Origin: an uncultured Bacilli bacterium
GTDB taxonomy: Bacteria; Bacillota_I; Bacilli_A; RF39; UBA660
Direction: 5' to 3'
Assembly (NCBI GenBank): GCA_934086485.1
Contig: CAKOIF010000002.1
Coordinates: forward strand, 54,930-118,929
DNA length: 64,000 bases
This document shows positions 41,850 through 50,692 of this stretch, piece after piece; the stretch's first letter is position 1, and each line of letters begins with the position of its first letter. A program made the translations under genes and the position numbers. The notes under the pieces were generated by a model. The model had not been told where the DNA came from. It did no database searches and saw only the letters and a program-made list of their open reading frames with translations.

Positions 41850-42392
41850 ATGAAAAAGATAAAATGTTTATTAGTATTATTAGTTATATCATTATTTTTA
41901 ACAGGTTGTGGAAAAAGTGCTACTGATTCTGTAAAAAAATATTTAGATAATTATAAGAATTTAGATGATAAAGTATTAGTCGATATGAAAAATGTTATTG
42001 ATAAAGAAAATTTAAACGAGGAAAATTCTAAAAAATATGAGGATATTTTAAAAAAACAATATACAGATCTTTCTTATGAAATAACAAATGAAGATTATAA
42101 TGGTGATGAAGCCACAATTACTGTTAAAGTAAATGTTTATGATTTATATAAAGCTCAAAAAGACGCAACAACTTATTTAGCGGAAAATCCTAATGAGTTT
42201 AAGGATGAAGATGGAAAATATGATGCAGAAAAATTTATTACATATAAACTTGATAAAATGAAAGAAACAAATGAAAAAACAAGCTATACAATTGATTTTT
42301 ATGTAGTAAATACCTCAGATGGTTGGACAGTAAGTAGTTTATCAAATTCAGATATTGAAAAGTTACATGGAATTTATGATTATGAGTCATAA
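41850..42392 (+). CDS. Lipoprotein of unknown function
   Basis: Signal peptide with lipobox LTGC (Cys20, FLTGCGKS) leads a 180-residue protein. The mature part starts ATDSVKKYLDNYKNLDDKV and continues as a small alpha/beta domain (ITNEDYNGDEATITVKVNVYD), like DUF4878/DUF5105-type extracytoplasmic domains. No ribosome site is visible. Function is unknown. Confidence 0.75.
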   Translation: MKKIKCLLVLLVISLFLTGCGKSATDSVKKYLDNYKNLDDKVLVDMKNVIDKENLNEENSKKYEDILKKQYTDLSYEITNEDYNGDEATITVKVNVYDLYKAQKDATTYLAENPNEFKDEDGKYDAEKFITYKLDKMKETNEKTSYTIDFYVVNTSDGWTVSSLSNSDIEKLHGIYDYES

Positions 42393-42410
42393 ATTTTTTT
42401 TGAAAATCAC

Positions 42411-42439
42411 TTTACTATTTTGACTTTTTCCTCTATAAT
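42411..42439 (+). promoter_or_regulatory. Promoter of 42461 gene
   Basis: TTTACT (42411-42416), 17 bp, TATAAT (42434-42439). A second TATAAT overlaps immediately downstream (42440-42445). Confidence 0.5.
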
Positions 42440-42460
42440 TATAATAGGAAGGGTGAGACT

Positions 42461-42775
42461 ATGGAAAGTAAGAAAATAGTTCCAATTGTAGTTGCAATAG
42501 TTATTTTACTTATAGGATTATTTATTTTTGCAAAAAGAAATAAGAAAGAGGAAGGTTATACAGCACTTAATGTTACTTATAAAAATGAAACAAAAGAATA
42601 TAAGAATATTAGTGTTGGTTTAAAACTTGAAAATCTTGATGCTGAAATTATCGCTACTGAAGGTAATAAAGTTGTTATAAGATTAATTGATGGAAGCGAT
42701 AAAGAAATAAAACTTAATGAAGAGCAAAAGATTTGTAAAGCTGAAAATGACTGTGGTCTTGTTACATTAAAATAG
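42461..42775 (+). CDS. Small membrane-anchored protein
   Basis: This 104-residue protein has an N-terminal anchor (about 6-24) and an extracytoplasmic beta-rich domain ending KAENDCGLVTLK. GGAAGGGTGAG precedes the ATG. It is followed 7 bases later by another membrane protein, so the two are one operon. No family is recognised. Confidence 0.65.
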   Translation: MESKKIVPIVVAIVILLIGLFIFAKRNKKEEGYTALNVTYKNETKEYKNISVGLKLENLDAEIIATEGNKVVIRLIDGSDKEIKLNEEQKICKAENDCGLVTLK

Positions 42776-42782
42776 GTGAGTT

Positions 42783-43772
42783 ATGAGTCCAGTTATAAAA
42801 AGTGTAATATGTGTTGTATGTGCGGTCTTTTTTGTCATAATTAATACAATAATATTATTTTTAAAACCAGAATTTGTTTTTGCAAAAAATGATGATGATA
42901 ATTATAATGTATTTTATCAAAAATGGATTGGTACAGTTGTTTTTATGGCTACAATAACAATAGCATTATTTTGTATTTACTTTTCGATATCTTTTAAGTT
43001 AATAATTAGTTATAGTTTACTTACAATAGAGTGCTTGCTTCTTGTTATATACGCTCTATGTAAATATAAATGTGTAACTGTTAATGGTGATGATATTAAA
43101 GTTCAAAGATTATTTAGAAAAGAACTTAATACAAAGTTTTCTAAAATATCTTTAGTAACATATTATCCAAATGCTAAAGTAATGGTTAAAATAACAAAAA
43201 ATAAAGTATTTGATGTATCATTTAATTCAGAAAATTTTCATAAATTTTATAAATCACTTCTTAAAAATGATATTAAATTTAAAACTAGTTATATACCAAA
43301 TGATGAAAATAATGTATATTTAACTAAGTTTAATATGTCAATTAAATTTCCTGAAAAAATGTTTAGAGAATATTATCAGCAACATTCTTATTTTAGAAAT
43401 AGTGTATATTTATTTTCTGCAAGAAGTTTAGAAAATAAAGAATATATTGAGGGTTACCTTAAAGAATCTAACAAAGATATAACAGAGTTTACAGAACTTG
43501 TTAAAAATGATTTAGCACTTAATGAATATAAATTTGTTAAAGAGCAAACTGAGGTAATTGATGGCTATGAATTTAATGTATTAAAATCAATTTCTAAATT
43601 AAATCCTGATGAAGGTAGAATTGCTTTTATATACAATGATAAAAAGGGTAAATACTTTGTTTTATATACAAATTATCTTTTAAAGGATGAAATGGAATTT
43701 TATTCTAAGATGAAAATTGCTATTCATAGACCTCTTTATGAAGACGGAAAATCAAGACTTGTTAGAGTATAA
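42783..43772 (+). CDS. Membrane protein with PH-like cytoplasmic part
   Basis: This 329-residue protein has transmembrane helices at about 8-28, 52-72 and 76-92. A cytoplasmic region with the strand pattern VTVNGDDIKVQRLF ... ISLVTYYPNAKVMVKI follows, suggesting a PH-like bacterial domain (about 98-165). A second alpha/beta domain ends the protein. AGGTGAG precedes the ATG. The assignment is based on pattern only. Confidence 0.6.
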   Translation: MSPVIKSVICVVCAVFFVIINTIILFLKPEFVFAKNDDDNYNVFYQKWIGTVVFMATITIALFCIYFSISFKLIISYSLLTIECLLLVIYALCKYKCVTVNGDDIKVQRLFRKELNTKFSKISLVTYYPNAKVMVKITKNKVFDVSFNSENFHKFYKSLLKNDIKFKTSYIPNDENNVYLTKFNMSIKFPEKMFREYYQQHSYFRNSVYLFSARSLENKEYIEGYLKESNKDITEFTELVKNDLALNEYKFVKEQTEVIDGYEFNVLKSISKLNPDEGRIAFIYNDKKGKYFVLYTNYLLKDEMEFYSKMKIAIHRPLYEDGKSRLVRV

Positions 43773-43784
43773 CAAGTTTTTTTA

Positions 43785-43813
43785 TTGACTTTAATCGTAT
43801 TTATCTTTAAAAT
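43785..43813 (+). promoter_or_regulatory. Promoter of 43835 gene
   Basis: TTGACT (43785-43790), 17 bp, TAAAAT (43808-43813), one of the best consensus matches in the window. Confidence 0.65.
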
Positions 43814-43834
43814 AGATACTTATACGGAGGAAAT

Positions 43835-44074
43835 ATGAAACCAGATGATAGAGTATTAAAAAATTATGTGAAAGATGTGTGTTCAAATATTAACAAAGGT
43901 ATTTTTGAGTTTGATTATGGCTATGCTATTTTAAAAGAAAAAGGTATTGAACTATTAACTCTTACTGAAAATGGTATGACATTATACATTTATGAGGGAA
44001 TTACTTATACTGATTATTGTAGTCCATCAATATACTATATTTTATATAATGAAGAAACGCCTTATCATAGGTAA
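43835..44074 (+). CDS. Hypothetical 79-residue protein
   Basis: This is a small soluble alpha/beta protein (GIELLTLTENGMTLYIYEGI in the middle). It has a good promoter and the ribosome site CGGAGG 6 bases before the ATG. I do not recognise it. It lies 34 bases before the secreted thioredoxin-like gene and may be cotranscribed. Confidence 0.6.
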   Translation: MKPDDRVLKNYVKDVCSNINKGIFEFDYGYAILKEKGIELLTLTENGMTLYIYEGITYTDYCSPSIYYILYNEETPYHR

Positions 44075-44108
44075 AAAAGTATGGTATAATTGGTTTATGG
44101 GAGGATTT

Positions 44109-44696
44109 ATGAAAAATAGAATATTATTATTATTAGCATTAGTTTTATTTTTACCAACACTAGTTAATGCAAAGGAAAAGGTAAAAGTTTATTTATTCGA
44201 GGCTGGAGGATGTCCTTATTGCGTAAAAGAGGAAGAATATTTAAAAGGTCTTGATGGTTATGATAAAACATTTACAATTGTAAAAAAAGAACTTTATGTT
44301 GATCATGTTGATTGGGCTGAAGGCAAAGATTATGCATTAGGAAAAAAAGTTGCTGAGGCATTTAATAGTTTTGGATTCGAAGATGCTAGTCATGAAGCAA
44401 CACCTTTTGTAGTAATTAGTGATTTATATGCTGCATCTGCTTATAGTACATCACTTGAAAGTGTTATAAATGAAGCTTATGAAAATGGTGATAAAGATAT
44501 CGTTAAATGTTATGAAGATGGCAAAGATAACTGTTTAGACCATTTAAAAAAAGATACATCAATTTCATCAAAAAATTATACACCTGTAATAATTATTACT
44601 GGTCTAGTTATTTTAATTACTTATTTAGTTAAATCATCAATTGATACAAAAAATATTATTAAAAATATAGATAATATAAATGTTAAAAAAAGATAA
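44109..44696 (+). CDS. Secreted/anchored thioredoxin-like protein with CPYC
   Basis: A signal peptide (about 1-20, ending VNA-KE) leads a thioredoxin-fold domain whose first strand VKVYLFEAGGCPYC carries the redox-active CPYC (about 34-37). A C-terminal transmembrane helix (about 162-177) anchors it. It would act on disulfides outside the cytoplasmic membrane. I chose the ATG at 44109 with GGGAGG 5 bases upstream; the frame is open further up. It ends inside a 45-bp repeat that recurs at 48638-48682. Confidence 0.85.
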   Translation: MKNRILLLLALVLFLPTLVNAKEKVKVYLFEAGGCPYCVKEEEYLKGLDGYDKTFTIVKKELYVDHVDWAEGKDYALGKKVAEAFNSFGFEDASHEATPFVVISDLYAASAYSTSLESVINEAYENGDKDIVKCYEDGKDNCLDHLKKDTSISSKNYTPVIIITGLVILITYLVKSSIDTKNIIKNIDNINVKKR

Positions 44697-44733
44697 ATTA
44701 AAAAGAAAGATTATGCGTCTTTCTTTTCTTTTT
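44689..44733. repeat. 45-bp perfect direct repeat, left copy (terminator region)
   Basis: This sequence is identical to 48638-48682. It contains the stop of the thioredoxin-like gene, a 10-bp hairpin (44701-44710 with 44718-44727) with T-rich ends, and on the minus strand an orphan copy of the last codons (EKKDA, stop) of the AMP-ligase gene at 48.7 kb. Confidence 0.9.
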
Positions 44734-44734
44734 G

Positions 44735-45052
44735 CTATTTTTTTAATAGACTATCAATAAAATCAATTACTTTATCTTTATCAGTTTGCGATAAAGAATA
44801 ATATTTGTCTAATTCATTTGACTTTCCAACTAAGTAGTCAATTGAACAACCTAATACTTCACTTAGTCGATAAACGACAGGTAATGAAGGAATACGTACC
44901 TTTTGTTCATATGCCTCAATAGAGGAAGTACTAACTCCTACTAGGTGTTGAAGTTTTACTTGAGAATAACCTTTTTTAACTCTTTGAGTTTTAAGATTAG
45001 ACATATCTATTTTATCTTTTGAAATACTAAATTCTTCCTTATTATTCCTCAT
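44735..45052 (-). CDS. HTH (XRE-family) regulator of the island
   Basis: This 105-residue protein has an N-terminal 20-residue extension, then a Cro/CI-type helix-turn-helix (about 20-75: RVKKGYSQVKLQHLVGVSTS, SSIEAYEQKVRIPSLPV, CSIDYLVGK) and a C-terminal helix. AGGTGA precedes the ATG. It is divergent from the InlB-repeat gene, and an inverted repeat CTTAC-N5-GTAAG (45098-45112) in the gap may be its operator. It is the first gene inside the 45-bp repeats. Confidence 0.85.
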   Translation of the reverse strand: MRNNKEEFSISKDKIDMSNLKTQRVKKGYSQVKLQHLVGVSTSSIEAYEQKVRIPSLPVVYRLSEVLGCSIDYLVGKSNELDKYYSLSQTDKDKVIDFIDSLLKK

Positions 45053-45097
45053 TTAAATCACCTAATAATATTATGCGTTAAAAAATTTTAATTAAAT

Positions 45098-45139
45098 CTT
45101 ACACCAAGTAAGACAAAATGAAAATTTTGTGTTATAATG
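45098..45139. promoter_or_regulatory. Operator-like inverted repeat and extended -10 in divergent gap
   Basis: CTTAC-N5-GTAAG (45098-45112) is followed by TGTTATAAT (about 45130-45138), facing the InlB-repeat gene. These are possible targets of the divergent HTH protein. Confidence 0.4.
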
Positions 45140-45242
45140 TCAGTAGAAGTAATTTTTATTGTTTTTATTATTTTTTGGCTTTAATTTTAAAAAAATAAAA
45201 ATATTTCTAATTTGGTTTTAATAAAATAAAAAGGAGGAGTAT

Positions 45243-46502
45243 ATGAATAAGAATAAAATATTTATTATTGTTAGTTCAATAATTACGATAATAATTTTAA
45301 CGATTATAATTGTTTTGATAACTAACAAAAAACCAATAACTTATAGTGTTACTTTTGAAACCAATGGTGGATCATTAATTGAAACTCAAATTGTAAAAAA
45401 AGATGACACTGTTCAAAAACCTTTGAATCCAGTAAAAGAAGGTTATGTGTTTGATGAATGGACATATTTAGGAAAAACATATGATTTTAATTTAAAGGTA
45501 GTATCAGATTTAAAATTAGTGGCAAAATGGACAAAACTTGATGATAATATTGAAACTTATAATATAGAATTTGATACTGATGGTGGTTCAATTGTTTCTA
45601 AACAAATTGTAATAAAGGGAAACAAAGTTGAAAAACCTATCGATCCTACAAAAGATGGTTACAATTTTGTTGGATGGATATTAAACGACGAAATTTATGA
45701 TTTTGATAGCATCGTAGAAAAAGATTTAAAACTTAAAGCCAAATGGGAAAAGATAAAAATATCAAATAGTAATACTCCGAATAATACTGGTAATGGTAAT
45801 AACTCAAACAGTGGTAATAATGGCAATAACAACAAACCTTCAACACCACAAAAAAAGACATTTACTGTAACCTTTAATTTGAATGGAGGAATTGGTACTT
45901 CAACCCAAACAGTAGTCGAAGGAAATAAAGCAACAAGACCTAATAATCCATCTCGAAATGGTTATAATTTTGCTGGCTGGCAATTAAATGGAAAAGAATA
46001 TGATTTCAACACAATAGTTACAAGTAATATTACTTTAGAGGCTAAATGGGTTGAAGTAAAAAAGAATAATTATACAGTAACGTTTAATTCGAATGGTGGA
46101 AGTGGTGTTTCATCACAAACAGTAGTCGAAGGAAGTAAAGTTTCAAAACCAAATGCTCCAACCAAAAGTGGTTATAATTTTAAAGGTTGGTTATTAAATG
46201 GAAAAACATATGACTTTAATTCGTCAATAACTGGAAATATAACTTTAGTGGCAAATTGGGTTCAAAAAAACTATAAGATTATTGCCAATAGCGTAGATCA
46301 AACTGCAACTTTTTCAAAAAAATTAACAATTTATGAAGACGAAAAAATAATTTCTGTTAAAGAAATTCAATATATTGATGGACAATTTATTTGTTCTGGA
46401 GATAACTTAAATGTAAACTATTATGCTATTCAAGGGGAAACTAATTTAAAAATAGTTTTAAATGATGGAACAATTGTTATAGCAAGTTTGGTTATAAATT
46501 AA
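45243..46502 (+). CDS. Membrane-anchored protein with four InlB-type B-repeats
   Basis: The 419-residue surface protein has an N-terminal membrane anchor (about 5-27). Four InlB B-repeat (Flg_new) units follow with the pattern VTFxxNGG...P...GYxFxGW...YDF...L.AKW at about 34-96, 103-168, 203-268 and 272-338. A Gly/Asn linker separates the second and third units. The last 75 residues form a different small domain with one Cys. Such repeats occur in adhesins and anchored surface proteins. It is followed 6 bases later by the repeat protein gene, so they are one operon. Confidence 0.85.
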   Translation: MNKNKIFIIVSSIITIIILTIIIVLITNKKPITYSVTFETNGGSLIETQIVKKDDTVQKPLNPVKEGYVFDEWTYLGKTYDFNLKVVSDLKLVAKWTKLDDNIETYNIEFDTDGGSIVSKQIVIKGNKVEKPIDPTKDGYNFVGWILNDEIYDFDSIVEKDLKLKAKWEKIKISNSNTPNNTGNGNNSNSGNNGNNNKPSTPQKKTFTVTFNLNGGIGTSTQTVVEGNKATRPNNPSRNGYNFAGWQLNGKEYDFNTIVTSNITLEAKWVEVKKNNYTVTFNSNGGSGVSSQTVVEGSKVSKPNAPTKSGYNFKGWLLNGKTYDFNSSITGNITLVANWVQKNYKIIANSVDQTATFSKKLTIYEDEKIISVKEIQYIDGQFICSGDNLNVNYYAIQGETNLKIVLNDGTIVIASLVIN

Positions 46503-46526
46503 TTTATTATGAGAGGAAGTAAAATT

Positions 46527-48650
46527 ATGAAAAATTATTTTAAATATTTAGTATTAAGCGTTGTAATGTTATTTGGCACAAATAATATTTATGCAAAACA
46601 AATGACATCTTATGAAATTCCGAATAATTCGTATGTTATAGGAACGCATGTGTATACTGCCAATATATCTTTGTCAACAGTTGACATTATGATTGCTTCA
46701 CAAACCATAAATGGAAACAACAGAGCAGATATGGTTATATATTATAAAACTCCTAGAGGAATTTGGATAAATGGTTCTACTGGTGTAAGTGTAACAGCAC
46801 CATCTATTTTTAATGTTGATTATATAAATGAAAAAGTTATTGATACAGTGAAATATGGAGATGTGAATAATAATGGAGAGTTAAATACTCAAGATTTAGT
46901 ATTAATAACAAAATATGTAGCAACAGGAGAAAAACCTAAAGGCTTTGTATTAGCAAATGCGGATGTAAATGGTGATGGAAAAGTAAATAAGATGGATGAA
47001 GTATTACTTCGAAAATATCTAACAGGAGACTATGCAGATAAAAACCTACCAAATGAACCATTAGGCAAAACATATTATGTAGAATATGTAATAGATAATA
47101 AATCAACATTAACGACACATGCAGTAGATTATGAATTAAAGGATCATGTAATATATGAAACAAGAAAACCAAGTGATCCGGAAAAAGATGGATATGTATT
47201 TGAAGGATGGTATCTAGATGATGAATACAAAGAAAAGTTTGAATTTGGAGTAACAAAAGTAACAGATCATATAGTATTATTTGCAAAATTTGTAAAAGCA
47301 AGTTATGGAGATGTGAATAATGATGGAGAGTTAAATACTCAAGATTTAGTATTAATAACAAAATATGTAGCAACAGGAGAAAAACCTAAAGGCTTTGTAT
47401 TAGCAAATGCGGATGTAAATGGTGATGGAAAAGTAAATAAGATGGATGAAGTATTACTTCGAAAATATCTAACAGGAGACTATGCAGATAAAAACCTACC
47501 AAATGAACCATTAGGCAAAACATATTATGTAGAATATGTAATAGATAATAAATCAACATTAACGACACATGCAGTAGATTATGAATTAAAGGATCATGTA
47601 ATATATGAAACAAGAAAACCAAGTGATCCGGAAAAAGATGGATATGTATTTGAAGGATGGTATCTAGATGATGAATACAAAGAAAAGTTTGAATTTGGAG
47701 TAACAAAAGTAACAGATCATATAGTATTATTTGCAAAATTTGTAAAAGCAAGTTATGGAGATGTAAATAATGATGGAACAATAAATGCAAAAGATTTAAT
47801 ATTATTATCAAGATATGTAGCAACAGGAGAAAAACCTGAAGGCTTTGTATTAGCAAATGCAGATGTAACTGGTGATGGAAAAGTAAATAAGATGGATGAA
47901 AGATTATTGAGTAAATATATAGCTGGCGATTACCCAGAAAAGGATTTAACAAAAGAGCCGTTAGGACGAGCATATTATATTGACTATGTAGTAGATACAA
48001 CAACTTTAGAAATATATGAAACAGATTATGAATTAAAAGACCATGTTCTATCTAGTACTCAAAAACCAAAAGATCCAGAAAAAGAAGGTTATGTATTTGA
48101 TGGATGGTATATGGACATAGATTTTAAAGATAAATTTGAATTTAATAAAACGAAGATAACAACTAACACAGTACTATTTGCAAAATTTGTAAAAGCAAGT
48201 TATGGAGATGTAAATAATGATGGAACAATAAATGCAAAAGATTTAGTATTATTATCAAGATATGTAGCAATAGGAGAAAAACCTGAAGGCTTTGTATTAG
48301 CAAATGCAGATGTAACTGGTGATGGAAAAGTAAATAAGATGGATGAAAGATTATTGAGTAAATATATAGCTGGCGATTACCCAGAAAAGGATTTAACAAA
48401 AGAGCCGTTAGGACGAGCATATTATATTGACTATGTAGTAGATACAACAACTTTAGAAATATATGAAACAGATTATGAATTAAAAGACCATGTTCTATCT
48501 AGTACTCAAAAACCAAAAGATCCAGAAAAAGAAGGTTATGTATTTGATGGATGGTATATGGACATAGATTTTAAAGATAAATTTGAATTTAATAAAACGA
48601 AGATAACAACTAACACAGTACTATTTGCAAAATTTACAAAGATAAATTAA
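46527..48650 (+). CDS. Secreted protein with four dockerin-like plus InlB-type repeats
   Basis: A signal peptide (about 1-23, ending IYAK) and a short N-terminal domain precede four units of about 150 residues. Each unit pairs a type I dockerin-like module (YGDVNNDG..., NADVNGDGKVNKMDE with Ca-binding Asp/Asn loops) with an InlB-type beta module (GYVFEGWYLDDEYKEKFEF...LFAKF). I chose the ATG at 46527 with GAGAGGAAG upstream. The length is 707 residues. Dockerins bind cohesins in cellulosome-type assemblies; no cohesin is in the window. Four dockerin-like units in one chain is unusual, and their role may be structural. The gene ends in the 45-bp repeat. Confidence 0.85.
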   Translation: MKNYFKYLVLSVVMLFGTNNIYAKQMTSYEIPNNSYVIGTHVYTANISLSTVDIMIASQTINGNNRADMVIYYKTPRGIWINGSTGVSVTAPSIFNVDYINEKVIDTVKYGDVNNNGELNTQDLVLITKYVATGEKPKGFVLANADVNGDGKVNKMDEVLLRKYLTGDYADKNLPNEPLGKTYYVEYVIDNKSTLTTHAVDYELKDHVIYETRKPSDPEKDGYVFEGWYLDDEYKEKFEFGVTKVTDHIVLFAKFVKASYGDVNNDGELNTQDLVLITKYVATGEKPKGFVLANADVNGDGKVNKMDEVLLRKYLTGDYADKNLPNEPLGKTYYVEYVIDNKSTLTTHAVDYELKDHVIYETRKPSDPEKDGYVFEGWYLDDEYKEKFEFGVTKVTDHIVLFAKFVKASYGDVNNDGTINAKDLILLSRYVATGEKPEGFVLANADVTGDGKVNKMDERLLSKYIAGDYPEKDLTKEPLGRAYYIDYVVDTTTLEIYETDYELKDHVLSSTQKPKDPEKEGYVFDGWYMDIDFKDKFEFNKTKITTNTVLFAKFVKASYGDVNNDGTINAKDLVLLSRYVAIGEKPEGFVLANADVTGDGKVNKMDERLLSKYIAGDYPEKDLTKEPLGRAYYIDYVVDTTTLEIYETDYELKDHVLSSTQKPKDPEKEGYVFDGWYMDIDFKDKFEFNKTKITTNTVLFAKFTKIN
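46854..48650. repeat. Four tandem ~450-bp repeats in two near-identical pairs
   Basis: Units begin at 46854, 47304, 47754 and 48201. Units 1 and 2 differ by one base that I could find, and units 3 and 4 by two, while the pairs differ clearly from each other. Recent duplication or gene conversion inside the gene is implied. Confidence 0.9.
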
Positions 48651-48682
48651 AAAGAAAGATTATGCGTCTTTCTTTTCTTTTT
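48638..48682. repeat. 45-bp perfect direct repeat, right copy (terminator region)
   Basis: Identical to 44689-44733. Here it contains the stop of the dockerin-like gene, the hairpin (48650-48659 with 48667-48676) and the true 3' end of the AMP-ligase gene on the minus strand. The hairpin serves both convergent genes. Confidence 0.9.
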
Positions 48683-50387
48683 CCTCTAATTCTTCATTTT
48701 GCAACTTCTTAAAATCTATTTTACCCATTTTAGTTTTAGGAAGTGATTTTCTAAAATCATATTTATAAGGCCACTCAAATTTTGCAAGTTTACTTTCAAC
48801 ATATTTTTTAATATTCATACGAAGTATAGGATTATCTATAACATCATTTTTTAAAACAATACAAGCTTTTGGAACCTCAACCTTATATGGATGAGGTATT
48901 CCAACAACAGAGCAAGTAAGTACAGCATCATGTGACTCTATAACTTCCTCAACATGTTGTGGATATACATTATAACCACTTGAAATAATCATCCTTTTAA
49001 GTCTTTGTTTATAAAATACTATACCATCATTATCAATATAGCCAATATCACCAGTATGTAACCAAGTATAACCATCTTTATGCACCTGGAGAACTTTATT
49101 TGTTTCCTCTTCATTATTTAAATAACCAAGCATAACAGTTGGAGCACTTATACATATTTCTCCATCAACATTATTTCTTACTTCAGTTTGAGTAAATGGC
49201 TTAACTATTTTAACATCATTACCAGGTCCAGGAATACCAATAGCGCCTATTTTGTAATGATAATCAAAGTTTGCAATTGCTCCCGCTAAACATTCTGTCA
49301 TACCATAACCTTGACTTATTTCTACATTAGAGTTATGTTTTCTAAAAAAGTCATTTATTCTTAGCTCTAAGTCTTTTGATAAAGAGTCTCCTCCAACAAC
49401 AGCATATTTTACAAAAGATAAATCATTTACTTCACTTTGAAGTAAAGCCTCATATAATGTTGGTACTCCAATAATCATTTGAGGTTTATATTTATTAATA
49501 ATATTTGCAAATTCTGATGCTTTAAATGTTGGTACTAATATTACCTCTCTACCAAGACATAACATTGAATTTACACTAAGTGCTAAACCAAATCCATGAA
49601 ACACAGGCATAATTGCGAGAATCTTATCACCTTTTTCAAGTTTTTTAAGCATTATTATTTCTTGAACAGTTAAACTATTAAAGTTACCATTTGATAAAAC
49701 TATTCCTTTGCTAATACCTGTAGTACCGCCACTTTGTAATATACAAGCAGGTTTATCGATAACATTGTAATATTTTTTATATTCAAATGGTCTTTTATGT
49801 CTCAAAAACTTTTTATAACTTATAAAGTTTTCTTTACAAGGTATAGTATATTTATTAAACATTTTTAATTTATAACCAATTTTTAATAATAATGGTAATG
49901 AATTTGCTGCAGAGACACCAATTATTTTTGTAACTTTTGTTCCTTCGGTAATATCACATAATTTATCATAGGAAGCATCTACTGCTACAATAATATTACT
50001 TTCATTATTTTTTAAAATATTTTTTATTTCCTCATTACTTGAAAGAGGATGAACCATATTACTTACAGCACCAATCTTATTAAGTGCATAAAAAAGTATT
50101 ACAGCCTCAGGAATATTTGGAAGTAGTAATGTAACAATATCCATTTTTTCAACACCTAAATATATTAAACTTTGAGCAGCCTTATCAATCATTTTTAATA
50201 CTTTTTCATATGAAAAGATTCTATTATAATAGTTTATTGCATTATCTTTTGGATTATTGATAGCATAAGAGTAAAAATTATCATAAATTGTTTCATCTTT
50301 TGCTTTCATTTTTCTTTCTTCTTTAGTATAACATTTATTCCATCTGGAATATGATTTTAATTTTCTTTCTAGTTTAAATAAAAACAT
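48660..50387 (-). CDS. AMP-dependent acyl-CoA synthetase/ligase (paralogue)
   Basis: This 575-residue adenylate-forming enzyme is clearly paralogous to the one at 21.4 kb, with the same length. It has P-loop SGGTTGISKGI, GYGMTECLAG, LHTGDIGYIDNDG and C-terminal KTKMGKIDFKKLQ with the catalytic Lys. GGAGGGACT precedes the ATG. Unlike its paralogue it is not in an operon with acyltransferases. The probable substrate is a fatty or other carboxylic acid. Confidence 0.9.
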   Translation of the reverse strand: MFLFKLERKLKSYSRWNKCYTKEERKMKAKDETIYDNFYSYAINNPKDNAINYYNRIFSYEKVLKMIDKAAQSLIYLGVEKMDIVTLLLPNIPEAVILFYALNKIGAVSNMVHPLSSNEEIKNILKNNESNIIVAVDASYDKLCDITEGTKVTKIIGVSAANSLPLLLKIGYKLKMFNKYTIPCKENFISYKKFLRHKRPFEYKKYYNVIDKPACILQSGGTTGISKGIVLSNGNFNSLTVQEIIMLKKLEKGDKILAIMPVFHGFGLALSVNSMLCLGREVILVPTFKASEFANIINKYKPQMIIGVPTLYEALLQSEVNDLSFVKYAVVGGDSLSKDLELRINDFFRKHNSNVEISQGYGMTECLAGAIANFDYHYKIGAIGIPGPGNDVKIVKPFTQTEVRNNVDGEICISAPTVMLGYLNNEEETNKVLQVHKDGYTWLHTGDIGYIDNDGIVFYKQRLKRMIISSGYNVYPQHVEEVIESHDAVLTCSVVGIPHPYKVEVPKACIVLKNDVIDNPILRMNIKKYVESKLAKFEWPYKYDFRKSLPKTKMGKIDFKKLQNEELEEKEKKDA

Positions 50388-50509
50388 AGTCCCTCCTACA
50401 TAATAATATTATATAACATTTTTCTTAAAAGAACTAACTTTTAATGAAATTTAATTCATTTTAATTATCTATAAACACAAATTTTACATAAATTATTATG
50501 GAGGTAATT

Positions 50510-50692
50510 ATGAAAAACTTAATAAAATGTTTATTACAAGTTAAAACTATTATTACTTTAGCGGCTACATTTGTGTTTGTTTTTTTATCAGTTAAAAATC
50601 AAATACCCACTGAAACAATTACAATGATTGTAGGAATGGTTTTTACATATTATTTTAATAAAAAGGAGGATGATCATAATGGAAGTGTTTAA
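50510..50692 (+). CDS. Small holin-like membrane protein
   Basis: This 60-residue protein has two transmembrane helices (about 12-28 and 34-48) and a charged C-terminus (FNKKEDDHNG), the layout of phage holins or their relatives. GGAGG lies upstream of the ATG at 50510. Its end overlaps the start of an endolysin-like gene, the usual order in a phage lysis module. No other phage genes are adjacent. Confidence 0.6.
   Translation: MKNLIKCLLQVKTIITLAATFVFVFLSVKNQIPTETITMIVGMVFTYYFNKKEDDHNGSV

Noticed and set aside
46936..48450. Long minus-strand reading frames rich in Leu, His and Ile
   Set aside because: They are antisense shadows of the four 450-bp repeats; the encoded proteins are low-complexity, have no ribosome sites and repeat only because the sense gene repeats.
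44735..48650. Composite transposon between the 45-bp repeats
   Set aside because: No transposase or terminal inverted repeats are seen, and the repeats are terminator sequence with the 3' end of a neighbouring gene, which fits site duplication or recombination better.
46527..48650. Cellulosome component
   Set aside because: The dockerin-like modules are clear, but there is no cohesin, scaffoldin or secreted glycoside hydrolase nearby; the GH31 protein has no signal peptide or dockerin.
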